Part shown: positions 16,551 to 24,424 of the stretch, one piece after another
How the letters are laid out: the number at the start of each line of letters is the position of its first letter
How positions within the stretch are numbered: the first letter of the stretch is position 1
Assembly: GCF_052056295.1 (NCBI RefSeq)
Contig: NZ_CP182493.1
Location: 2,356,001 to 2,420,000 of the forward strand
Direction: 5' to 3'
DNA length: 64,000 bases
DNA from: Catenovulum sp052056295
GTDB lineage: Bacteria > Pseudomonadota > Gammaproteobacteria > Enterobacterales > Alteromonadaceae
The notes under the pieces: model-generated
Seen by the model: only the letters and a program-made list of their open reading frames with translations
Database searches by the model: none
Told to the model about the DNA's origin: nothing
Program-made: the position numbers and the translations under genes

Positions 16551-17780
16551 TCACTGCGTTAACTGATAAGTAATTGCAACAAACCAAATTCCGTCTTTCT
16601 TTTCTTGCTGTCTAATAACGGGTTGAATAATCTCTCGTTGCGTGACATTTTGTGTATGCTTAGACTGAAAGCTTGATGTCGCGATTGAACCTTGTTTGTA
16701 CTGCTCTGATACAGAATAACCTTGGATTTTTACTGAGTCATAAGATGCATTGATCATAGCATTCATTTTGGCGTCTTCAATTGAGGTGCCTTGACCAAAG
16801 GCGGTTTGTTCACCATATTCAGTGTTTAAGTACCAAGTCGGTGGGATTAGATTTTTTAACACTTCGGTATAGTTTACATCTACTTCTTTTAAATTCAGTG
16901 GATGAGTTGTAAATTTAATTTTAGAGTTTCGGACGAAAGTTTGGTCAACGACATCAGTTAAATAAACCTTTTTGCCTACTTTTATATGGATGCCAACCAA
17001 TTCAAGTGAGTCATCTCTAAAATCAAAATACACTTGCGGTGCAACACGAGCCAATTGGTTTTTGATGGTTTTACCTGTTTTTTTGTCTAAATCCGATATT
17101 CTAATTTTTTCTTCAAAACCAATAGCTTTACTACTGACTTTAAAAAACATTTCATGGTCATCTGGATCATAAGACAAGAAGCTGAGTTGAGGTTTACCAT
17201 AAAGTGTCGACAGCATTAAGCGGGCAACTTCTTTTTTGGTTTTTGCTAAATTTACATTCCATTCATGTTCGGTCGCCAATAACTTCATTTTGTATTGATG
17301 AATGGCATCTATATTTTCTGCGTCAGTTAAAAACTCATCAAATCTTGGGGTGGGGTTAGATTTTTGGAATTTGGCTAAATGTTGTCGTTTTAATTCATCG
17401 TAAAAAAACTCAGTTAAAATTGACATTTTGTCTGGGTTAGACAGATGTTCAACGGTTGTTTTGAGTTTATGTTTGTTGATGTAACTTTGATATATCTGCT
17501 TGCCTTTGTATCGACTTTTTTCAGACCATTGAACGAAGTTCTTTTCTCTATTTCGAATAACATCGCCATCGCTGCTAAAAAAACGTACTACAGAGTTTTC
17601 TTTTAATCCAGCGAGTAAGTTATTTTTAGAGTCTTTAATTTTTTGGCTGTTTTCGTCTATGTAGTTTTCCGCTTTTAAGTATTTCTCTTCAGTATTGTTT
17701 GCAGCTTTTTTATATGTAGCACAGGATGCTAAGCTACAAACTAGCAGGGTTATTAATCCAAATTTAAACTTTGGGTACAT
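16551..17780 (-). CDS. Outer-membrane lipoprotein, LPP20-like C-terminus
   Basis: The 409-residue protein has a type II signal peptide with lipobox LASC (C20), so it should be lipid-anchored. After a Lys-rich helical stretch it is mostly mixed alpha/beta without known motifs. Its last 100 residues (PPTWYLN...AFGQGTSIEDAKMNA...) resemble the LPP20/FlgP-type fold, in which an Ala-rich helix follows a Tyr/Gly turn. Position +2 is Ala, consistent with outer-membrane sorting. AAGGAGA precedes the ATG. It is followed by the ASCH gene and preceded by a DUF3087 gene on the same strand. Function unknown. Confidence 0.65.
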   Translation of the reverse strand: MYPKFKFGLITLLVCSLASCATYKKAANNTEEKYLKAENYIDENSQKIKDSKNNLLAGLKENSVVRFFSSDGDVIRNREKNFVQWSEKSRYKGKQIYQSYINKHKLKTTVEHLSNPDKMSILTEFFYDELKRQHLAKFQKSNPTPRFDEFLTDAENIDAIHQYKMKLLATEHEWNVNLAKTKKEVARLMLSTLYGKPQLSFLSYDPDDHEMFFKVSSKAIGFEEKIRISDLDKKTGKTIKNQLARVAPQVYFDFRDDSLELVGIHIKVGKKVYLTDVVDQTFVRNSKIKFTTHPLNLKEVDVNYTEVLKNLIPPTWYLNTEYGEQTAFGQGTSIEDAKMNAMINASYDSVKIQGYSVSEQYKQGSIATSSFQSKHTQNVTQREIIQPVIRQQEKKDGIWFVAITYQLTQ

Positions 17781-17828
17781 ATCCTTCTCCTTGTCTCTTT
17801 GGCTTAATTTGTTTTACCTAAAATACAA

Positions 17829-18350
17829 TCAATAATCCAGCAGTTCAGCTTTATCAAATGAATCTTTTTTTAACTCAACTCGTTTGTTGCGCGCTTGTGC
17901 TTCTAGCTCTGTTTGCCATTTAGATAACTCTTCCATAGTAATGGTATTGTCATCTAACAACCATAAGCGGCGACAGCCTTGATAATAAAAATACATAATT
18001 TGCATGGCTTTAACGTCACCAGCCTCAACAGCCTTGTTCAGTTTAGTGCGTTTTCGGGTAATAAAATTGAGTTGTTGTTTTAACCGCCATACATAATAAA
18101 CTTCATGCATATAAGGGTGTGATTTATATTTGTTGAGTGTTATGCCAACCACAACACAGCCAACTATCACACCGAATAAATTCCAATGAAAATGGCTGCC
18201 GTCGGCGTTTGGAAAAAGCTGAATTAACAATTGGGCTATGCCTAAACTGAGCGCTGTAAGTGCAATAATGCAGCCGATAATTACGCGGTTAAGGTGTTGG
18301 CGGTAGGTGTCTTTATTTATGTTTTCAAAGGTGAACATGCGGCAAATCAA
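17829..18350 (-). CDS. DUF3087 family membrane protein
   Basis: The 173-residue protein matches DUF3087. NKDTYRQHLNRVIIG opens the domain, two transmembrane helices follow (about 22-45 and 57-75), and then HPYMHEVYYVWRLKQQLNFI and a helical cytoplasmic tail with FYYQGCRRLWLLDDNTIT. The family occurs in gammaproteobacteria and has no known function. A start four codons later, at the second Met (18338), is equally possible; neither has a clear ribosome site. Confidence 0.8.
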   Translation of the reverse strand: MICRMFTFENINKDTYRQHLNRVIIGCIIALTALSLGIAQLLIQLFPNADGSHFHWNLFGVIVGCVVVGITLNKYKSHPYMHEVYYVWRLKQQLNFITRKRTKLNKAVEAGDVKAMQIMYFYYQGCRRLWLLDDNTITMEELSKWQTELEAQARNKRVELKKDSFDKAELLDY

Positions 18351-18413
18351 ACTAAATTAACTTGCCGCCTAGTATACAGTTTTAAGCCCTCTAGGCTGAA
18401 TTTATTTGAGCTA

Positions 18414-19184
18414 TTATTTACGTCTAAATAAACCTATTGCTGCTGCAAACAATAACCAAGCATAACTGAATGCGCCACCGCTTGAACCTGAAGCTGAGTC
18501 ACCGTCTGTCGGCTGCTCAGTTTGCTCATAAGTTGTTAGTGGGCGGGTTAATTCGGTTGCTGTGTTAGTTTCTGTATTAACGATAGTAATTTGTTCTATG
18601 TAGATAAGATTATCGACCGTAATATCTACATTTCCAGCATCAGCTTCTGTATAGTCTTTTATTGGTGTCTCGACAAAATTATTGTTTAAGTAATAAATTG
18701 GTTGAGCGGCAATTGCATCTATGATCTCCATCCCTGTGCCTGTTACTTGACCAAACACAGTAAACCCACCATTTTGAGCATCCAAATTAGCGCTATTGTT
18801 GCTTAAATTGATGAACCATTGACTAGTTGCAGAATCCGGATCTCCACCGAGTTTAGCCATAGCTATAGTACCACGGACATTTGAATAAACAGGTTCATTT
18901 GCTACTGCCGGATCAGTTGCGACTAGTGCAATTTGGTTGTCTTCATTCAAGTAATATCCACCAGTTTGCATAACAAAACCTTTAACTAGTCTATGTATCG
19001 CGGTTTGTTCGTATGCACCACTGTTTACATAAGATAAAAAGTTTTCGACCGTTTTTGGTGTTGTATCGTCGTAAAGGTTAATTTCAAAATCACCTAAATT
19101 GGTTTCTACTAACACTACAGTTGCGTGGGCACTTTGCCATAAACTTGCCCATGCAATTAGGGCTATTACACTTAGTTTGCGCAT
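18414..19184 (-). CDS. Cyclophilin-type peptidyl-prolyl isomerase with GlyGly-CTERM tail
   Basis: The enzyme interconverts cis and trans prolyl bonds in proteins outside the cytoplasm. From ATG 19184 it has a signal peptide (about 22 residues), then a cyclophilin domain with ETNLGDFEINLYDDTTPKTV, FLSYVN, HRLVKGFVMQTGGY and GGFTVFGQVTGTGMEIIDAI. The C-terminus ends SGSSGGAFSYAWLLFAAAIG followed by LFRRK. This is a Gly/Ser stretch, one hydrophobic helix and a basic tail, the GlyGly-CTERM layout handled by rhombosortase in related marine bacteria. It should therefore be surface-anchored or released. An upstream in-frame TTG lacks a ribosome site. It stands alone between DUF3087 and ubiE. Confidence 0.85.
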   Translation of the reverse strand: MRKLSVIALIAWASLWQSAHATVVLVETNLGDFEINLYDDTTPKTVENFLSYVNSGAYEQTAIHRLVKGFVMQTGGYYLNEDNQIALVATDPAVANEPVYSNVRGTIAMAKLGGDPDSATSQWFINLSNNSANLDAQNGGFTVFGQVTGTGMEIIDAIAAQPIYYLNNNFVETPIKDYTEADAGNVDITVDNLIYIEQITIVNTETNTATELTRPLTTYEQTEQPTDGDSASGSSGGAFSYAWLLFAAAIGLFRRK

Positions 19185-19389
19185 ATTACTTCTCAAAATA
19201 TCCAATCATTTAAAGGGTAAAGTTACACTTTTATTTAACAAATGTCTTGTAGGGGTAACAATTGGCAACAAATTAATCAGGTTAAATCACCTTTGATTTA
19301 GCGCAGTTTTTACCAAAACTAAATTCACCTTAAGCGACAAAATCAGGTACACTAACGGCAAATTTTGCGAGCTAATTCAATATAGATTT

Positions 19390-20154
19390 ATGACAGATAA
19401 AATGGATAAATCAGACAACCAAACGCATTTTGGTTTTCAGACAGTCGACAAAGGCGAGAAAGTACACAAAGTAGCCGAAGTTTTTCACTCTGTTGCGGCT
19501 AAATACGACATTATGAACGACTTAATGTCAGGTGGTGTACATAGATTATGGAAGCGCCATACCATAGCTTGCAGTGGTGTTCGCTCGGGTAACAAGGTAT
19601 TAGATTTAGCTGGTGGTACAGGCGATTTAACCGCTAAGTTCTCTCGTATTGTTGGTGAAACTGGCCAAGTTATTTTGTCGGATATTAATGAGTCTATGCT
19701 CAATGTTGGTCGCGATAAATTACGTGATATGGGCATAGTCGGCAATGTTGAATATGTGCAAGCAAATGCCGAATGTTTACCGTTTGCTGACAATCAATTT
19801 GACGTGGTTACTATCGCTTTTGGTTTGCGTAACGTGACAGATAAAGACGCCGCGCTTGCTTCTATCTTCCGCGTATTAAAGCCGGGTGGCCGTTTATTGG
19901 TATTAGAGTTTTCTAAACCTGTGAATGAAACTTTCAGTAAAATTTACGATTGGTATTCCTTTAATATTTTGCCAAGCATGGGGCAGATGATCACCAATGA
20001 TGCGGAAAGTTACCGTTATTTGGCTGAATCTATCCGTATGCATCCAGACCAAGAAACCTTAAAAGGCATGATGGAGCAGGTTGGTTTTGAAGAAGTCACT
20101 TACCAAAACTTAACCGGCGGTATTGTTGCACTGCACAAAGGATATAAATTTTAA
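19390..20154 (+). CDS. ubiE: Ubiquinone/menaquinone C-methyltransferase UbiE
   Basis: UbiE methylates the ring carbon in ubiquinone and menaquinone synthesis, using SAM in the cytoplasm. The 254 residues carry the family signatures: FHSVAAKYDIMNDLMSGGVHR, the SAM-binding VLDLAGGTGDLT, NAECLPFADNQFD and FGLRNVTD, and the C-terminal YQNLTGGIVALHKGYKF. The ubiJ ATG overlaps its stop codon by one base, giving a ubiE-ubiJ-ubiB operon as in E. coli. Confidence 0.97.
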   Translation: MTDKMDKSDNQTHFGFQTVDKGEKVHKVAEVFHSVAAKYDIMNDLMSGGVHRLWKRHTIACSGVRSGNKVLDLAGGTGDLTAKFSRIVGETGQVILSDINESMLNVGRDKLRDMGIVGNVEYVQANAECLPFADNQFDVVTIAFGLRNVTDKDAALASIFRVLKPGGRLLVLEFSKPVNETFSKIYDWYSFNILPSMGQMITNDAESYRYLAESIRMHPDQETLKGMMEQVGFEEVTYQNLTGGIVALHKGYKF

Positions 20155-20789
20155 TGCCAACAGCGAGTTTAATCAGTGGTTTAGTTGAACATAGTATCAA
20201 CTATTGGTTACGCCAAACTGGCGTACAACAAAATGTGCCTAAGCCGTTATTAGGCAAACAATTTGTGATTAAAATTACTGATTTAAAACTTGAGTTGCAA
20301 ATGCATGTTCAAGCGGGTGCTGACGATTACCAAGGTTTAGTTAGTGTTTGGTCGCCAGCAAATGACCAAGCAGACTGCACTATTATTTGCACCCTATCTG
20401 GTTTATATCAATTACAGCAACCCGCACAAATTACTAAGTTGATTAAACAAGGTGAGTTGGATATAGACGGTGATGTGCAGCTCGCACAAACCTATGCAGA
20501 TTGGCTTAAATCCAGTTTAGTCCATTGGCAAGATGTGCTGGCAAGTGTGACATCAGGGCCAGTTGTGCACAAAATTTCTGAAGCAGGTCAACAAACTTTT
20601 GAACTCGCGCAACGGCAGCTTGCTAACCAGCAACGTGCTTTGGTTAATATTGTGTGGGATGAAAAAAAGTTGGCACCACATCCACTTGAAGTGACTGATT
20701 TTTCCGAACAAGTTAAACAACTTAGACAAGATACCGACCGCTTTGAAGCGCGTTTACAACAATTAATCCAAAGGGTAGAACAACTGTGA
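20154..20789 (+). CDS. ubiJ: Ubiquinone biosynthesis accessory factor UbiJ
   Basis: UbiJ binds lipid intermediates through an SCP2 (sterol carrier) domain and helps hold the soluble Ubi enzyme complex together. The 211-residue length fits. The N-terminal two-thirds show the SCP2 pattern (GLVSVWSPANDQADCTI; QPAQITKLIKQGELDIDGDVQLAQTY). The C-terminus is a coiled coil (VKQLRQDTDRFEARLQQLIQ). Placement between ubiE and ubiB is the conserved gammaproteobacterial order. Its stop overlaps the ubiB GTG start (GTGA). Confidence 0.92.
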   Translation: MPTASLISGLVEHSINYWLRQTGVQQNVPKPLLGKQFVIKITDLKLELQMHVQAGADDYQGLVSVWSPANDQADCTIICTLSGLYQLQQPAQITKLIKQGELDIDGDVQLAQTYADWLKSSLVHWQDVLASVTSGPVVHKISEAGQQTFELAQRQLANQQRALVNIVWDEKKLAPHPLEVTDFSEQVKQLRQDTDRFEARLQQLIQRVEQL

Positions 20790-22414
20790 GTTTGTGGCGT
20801 TTTTATATCATCCTAAAAACTTTATTAACTTATGGTTTAGACGATTTAATCCCACAGCGTTTTCAGCGTTGGTATTTTAAATTAGCCCGCGTTAGTGCGT
20901 TTTGGTTGTACAACCGCCATGCGGATAAACCTGTTGAAGTGCGTTTGCGTTTAGCTTTGCAATCGCTTGGACCTGTATTTGTTAAGTTTGGCCAAATGTT
21001 ATCTACTCGGCGTGATTTATTGCCTGCCGAGTTCGCCAACGAGCTTAAGTTACTCCAAGACCAAGTTAGTCCATTTGATGGTGAACAAGCGAAAAAACTA
21101 ATAGAACAAGCTTGGAAAATTGATTCACTCGATGATTATCTAGCCCATTTTGAAATCGAGCCTTTGGCTTCAGCCTCTATTGCGCAAGTGCATGCGGCAC
21201 AGTTACATGAAGATAGCCCGTTTGCGCATTCAGACATAGTCATTAAGGTGATTCGTCCTGGTATCGCTGAAACCATGCGAGCAGACGTAGAGCTAATGAA
21301 AACCATGGCAAGTGTATTAGCGAAAATTCTACCTGACGGTCGCCGTTTACGCCCTGTTGAAGTAGTTAAAGAGTACGAAAAAACCTTGTTCGACGAACTT
21401 GACCTAATGCGTGAAGCCGCCAACAGTATTCAACTTAAACGCAACTTTGCTGACTCGAAACAACTGTATGTTCCTGCTGTGTATTCTGATTTATGCCGCA
21501 ATAATGTCATGGTGATGGAGCGTATTTATGGCATTCCGGTCGGGGATGTTGAAGCATTAAGAGCGCAAGGCACCAATATGCAGTTATTGGCCGAGCGTGG
21601 CGTTGAGATATTTTTTACTCAAGTGTTTCGTGATAGTTTTTTCCATGCAGACATGCATCCGGGCAATATTTTTGTTTCGAAAGAACATCCAGAAGACCCT
21701 ATGTACATAGGGATAGACTGCGGTATTGTTGGTACGCTCAACAAAGATGATAAACGTTATTTGGCCGATAACTTTATTGCGTTTTTTAATCGTGATTACC
21801 GCAAAGTAGCAGAGCTGCACGTCGATTCAGGTTGGGTGCCACGCGATACCAATGTAGAAGATTTTGAGTTTGCCATCCGCACTGTGTGTGAGCCTATTTT
21901 CGAAAAACCATTGGCGGAAATCTCTTTTGGTAACGTGTTATTAAACCTGTTTAATACCGCGCGTCGTTTCCAAATGGAAGTGCAGCCGCAATTGGTCTTG
22001 TTGCAAAAAACTTTGCTTTATATCGAAGGTTTAGGCCGCCAGTTGTATCCACAGTTGGATTTGTGGAAAACAGCTAAACCTTTTTTAGAAAACTGGGTAA
22101 AACAACAAGTAGGTTTTGGTGCCATTATCAATTCAGTCAAAGAAAACGCGCCATACTGGGGTGAGAAATTACCTGAGTTACCTGATTTAGTTTACGATGC
22201 ACTGCATAGCCACAGAGAACTGCAACATCAACAGAGCCTATTGATAAAAGCGCTGCAAGAGCGTAACCACAAACCAAGTGTATTGCCGCAAATTGGCCAT
22301 GTAGCTGCTATTTCTGCTGTGTTGGTTTATTGTTTTAAAGATGAGTTATGGTTGTCTGTCGGTTTATTAACAACAGCGATAATTTGTTGGGTGATTAGCG
22401 TCCAGCGCCAATAA
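20786..22414 (+). CDS. ubiB: Ubiquinone biosynthesis kinase-like ATPase UbiB
   Basis: UbiB is an ABC1/ADCK-family atypical kinase-like ATPase needed for ubiquinone synthesis, held at the inner membrane. The 542 residues include the KFGQMLSTRRDLLP motif (KxGQ, residues 70 onward), the Ala-rich nucleotide loop LASASIAQVHAA, the VIKVIRPG lysine, the catalytic FFHADMHPGNIFV and the metal-binding GIDCGIVG. Two C-terminal transmembrane helices (about 500-540) anchor it. It starts with GTG, overlapping the ubiJ stop. Confidence 0.97.
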   Translation: MSLWRFYIILKTLLTYGLDDLIPQRFQRWYFKLARVSAFWLYNRHADKPVEVRLRLALQSLGPVFVKFGQMLSTRRDLLPAEFANELKLLQDQVSPFDGEQAKKLIEQAWKIDSLDDYLAHFEIEPLASASIAQVHAAQLHEDSPFAHSDIVIKVIRPGIAETMRADVELMKTMASVLAKILPDGRRLRPVEVVKEYEKTLFDELDLMREAANSIQLKRNFADSKQLYVPAVYSDLCRNNVMVMERIYGIPVGDVEALRAQGTNMQLLAERGVEIFFTQVFRDSFFHADMHPGNIFVSKEHPEDPMYIGIDCGIVGTLNKDDKRYLADNFIAFFNRDYRKVAELHVDSGWVPRDTNVEDFEFAIRTVCEPIFEKPLAEISFGNVLLNLFNTARRFQMEVQPQLVLLQKTLLYIEGLGRQLYPQLDLWKTAKPFLENWVKQQVGFGAIINSVKENAPYWGEKLPELPDLVYDALHSHRELQHQQSLLIKALQERNHKPSVLPQIGHVAAISAVLVYCFKDELWLSVGLLTTAIICWVISVQRQ

Positions 22415-22482
22415 ATCACCTTTGCAACTTAGCTGATCCTGGCCTACATTTGTAATTGTTCGTTCTTAACTTTTACAGTGTA

Positions 22483-23364
22483 ATGCGACCTTATTTTCTC
22501 TGTTATCTATTACTATTTAGTTTATCTCTGACCACCTTGGCTTATGCGCAAGACATACGTTATGTCAAAGTGCGTAAACCAACTGCGGAAGTTCAATTTG
22601 CCGAGCGATTTTTAGTTGATGCAGTCACTTTATTCATTGCCAAATTACCTGAGCAACAAAAGCTTTTTCAAATTGAGCAAGTAGAAATCACTGATAAGCA
22701 ATTGATGAACTTTGAAAGTTATCTTGAGCGTGGCTTTTTTGATGTTAACTATTTTGGTACCAGTGAAAGGTTAGAACAGTCTTTTTTACCCATACGTATT
22801 CCTTTGTTTGCTGGTCTATTGGGACATAGAGTTTCAATTGTAAAAGAAAAAAATTTAAGTTTGTTGCGCAATGCTGATATCAACCAGCTTAAAGCGCTAC
22901 CTTTGTGCCAAGGCAGTATTTGGGCTGATTCAGACGTGTTAGAGCATAATGGCTTTTCAGTATTAAGAGTAAGCCATTATGAGTTTATTTTAAAAATGCT
23001 AGATGCTGAGCGCTGTGTGTTTTTTCCTCGTGGCATTTTTGAAGGTGAATTTGAACTGGCGTTATTGAAAGAAAGGTTTGCCGATTTCGCTTTGGTTGAC
23101 GATCCTATTATTTATTATCCTTTCCCTGCCTATTTATTTGTGCGTAAAGACGATGTTGAACTGGCGCAGGCGTTGCAGCTCGGTTTTGAACGCGCGTTAG
23201 CGGATGGCAGTTATCGAACTTTATTAGAACAGCACCCGCTTACACAAAAATTATTTCCGTTAGAAAAATGGCAAAACAAAAGATTTATCTATCTAGATAA
23301 TCCAAATTTGCCGGAAAAAACACCCTTGGATAATCCTGACTATTGGTTAAAACTCAATCCCTAG
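22483..23364 (+). CDS. Orphan periplasmic binding protein, FPRG family (copy 2)
   Basis: From ATG 22483 the protein is 293 residues with a clear signal peptide (MRPYFLCYLLLFSLSLTTLA). An upstream in-frame TTG at 22456 would add nine residues before it and is unlikely. LPIRIPLFAGLLGHR, FFPRGIFEGEFE, IIYYPFPAYLFV and the tail FIYLDNPNLPEKTPLDNPDY align with the protein at 7602-8456. This makes it a paralogue of a type 2 periplasmic binding protein. No permease or ATPase is present. Its 3' end overlaps the convergent DUF416 gene by 18 bp. Ligand and partner are unknown. Confidence 0.75.
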   Translation: MRPYFLCYLLLFSLSLTTLAYAQDIRYVKVRKPTAEVQFAERFLVDAVTLFIAKLPEQQKLFQIEQVEITDKQLMNFESYLERGFFDVNYFGTSERLEQSFLPIRIPLFAGLLGHRVSIVKEKNLSLLRNADINQLKALPLCQGSIWADSDVLEHNGFSVLRVSHYEFILKMLDAERCVFFPRGIFEGEFELALLKERFADFALVDDPIIYYPFPAYLFVRKDDVELAQALQLGFERALADGSYRTLLEQHPLTQKLFPLEKWQNKRFIYLDNPNLPEKTPLDNPDYWLKLNP

Positions 23365-23934
23365 GTTTGTCATACCGTCTTGCAATGCAAAACTTTTAAG
23401 CTGCTGACAGCGGTTTTTATCCAATTGATCACTTTGTTCAATTTGGTCTAAAAACTCATTTTGTGTTTCTATTTCCCACTGCATATGTGGATGAGCAATT
23501 GCTTCTTTACTGTTTTCGACTTCGGCACTGGTTATCAGCATGCGCTCAATTGTGCCTTGCGACAATACAGAAGGTAAGGTGACTTCTTTGTTTTTAAATT
23601 CATTGTTTTTATCTAACAAAGATAAATTAGCAATCAGTGCCATGCCTGCATCTATTGCCGCATATAAACCTAAACTTTCAGATTCCGCCTCAGCTGGGAT
23701 TTGTTCTTCAACTTTTTGTTGTTGTAACTGCACATCGACTTTAAATCCTTTGCTGTATAAACTTTGCCATATTAGATCACTAACAGTCTGTAATGCAGAA
23801 TAATCACCTTGTTCAGTTAATTCAGTGTATAACTGAAAGTTAGGTAACATACGCTCAATTAACATTTGGTTGAATGCAATTTGTTGTTTGGGTTTAAGTG
23901 CGCGGATACGGGCAAAAGTAGAAGGTTTTTGCAT
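23347..23934 (-). CDS. DUF416 family protein (YjaG-like)
   Basis: The 195-residue cytoplasmic protein aligns with E. coli YjaG (DUF416). Landmarks are QQIAFNQMLIERMLPNFQLY, LIWQSLYSKGFKVDVQLQQQKVEEQIP, LYAAIDAGMALI, MQWEIETQNEFLDQI and the C-terminal GMTNLGIEF. The family is conserved in gammaproteobacteria and structurally known, but its function is not established. The gene is monocistronic and converges with the binding-protein gene, sharing 18 bp of 3' sequence. Confidence 0.85.
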   Translation of the reverse strand: MQKPSTFARIRALKPKQQIAFNQMLIERMLPNFQLYTELTEQGDYSALQTVSDLIWQSLYSKGFKVDVQLQQQKVEEQIPAEAESESLGLYAAIDAGMALIANLSLLDKNNEFKNKEVTLPSVLSQGTIERMLITSAEVENSKEAIAHPHMQWEIETQNEFLDQIEQSDQLDKNRCQQLKSFALQDGMTNLGIEF

Positions 23935-24076
23935 AGATTGTAGAATTATTCCAAGTAGGTGAGCTAAAGTGCTTTTAGATTATTGTATAAAACAAAAAGT
24001 TTGAGCTAAAACAAAGTATCAGTCAAACAATTAGCGGTATAAATTGTATTGAGCATATTTTTACGGAGACATATAA

Positions 24077-24385
24077 ATGAAAAAATTAATCTTAGCCGTG
24101 TTACCACTGGTAACTGTCGCTTTTAATGTATCAGCTGGAGATATTGAAGCTGGCAAAGCTAAAGCGGCTATGTGTGCTGCTTGTCATGGTGCTGAAGGCA
24201 AAGCTATGATCCCAACCTATCCTAATTTAGCTGGGCAAAATGCGCCTTATTTAGAGTCATCATTGCGTGCATACAAAAGTGGTGAGCGCAAAGGTGGGCA
24301 AGCTGCGATTATGGCTGGCATGGCTGCGGCGCTAAACGACCAAGACATTGCTAATTTAGCTGCGTATTACGCATCGCTCAAATAA
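24077..24385 (+). CDS. Small monohaem cytochrome c
   Basis: This 102-residue periplasmic electron carrier is a single-domain class I cytochrome. A signal peptide ends near residue 20 (VSA). The haem motif CAACH is at 33-37 (MCAACHGAEGK) and a distal methionine lies in the IMAGMAAAL segment. The pattern resembles half of a cytochrome c4, like the dihaem protein at 27805-28425 but with one domain. GGAGA precedes the ATG. It is followed by a terminator hairpin. Confidence 0.9.
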   Translation: MKKLILAVLPLVTVAFNVSAGDIEAGKAKAAMCAACHGAEGKAMIPTYPNLAGQNAPYLESSLRAYKSGERKGGQAAIMAGMAAALNDQDIANLAAYYASLK

Positions 24386-24421
24386 ACTGGCTCATCTTAG
24401 CTAAGCAAAACTGAGCCAGTT
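24385..24421. terminator. Bidirectional hairpin after the cytochrome gene
   Basis: A 10-bp perfect stem AACTGGCTCA/TGAGCCAGTT with a 17-nt loop overlaps the cytochrome stop region and ends 4 bp before the convergent coiled-coil gene's stop. There is little U-tract on either side. Confidence 0.6.
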
Positions 24422-24424
24422 GGA

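Noticed and set aside
22456..22482. Start codon TTG 22456 for the binding protein
   Set aside because: It would add nine residues before a clean signal peptide, and ATG 22483 gives a normal N-terminus.
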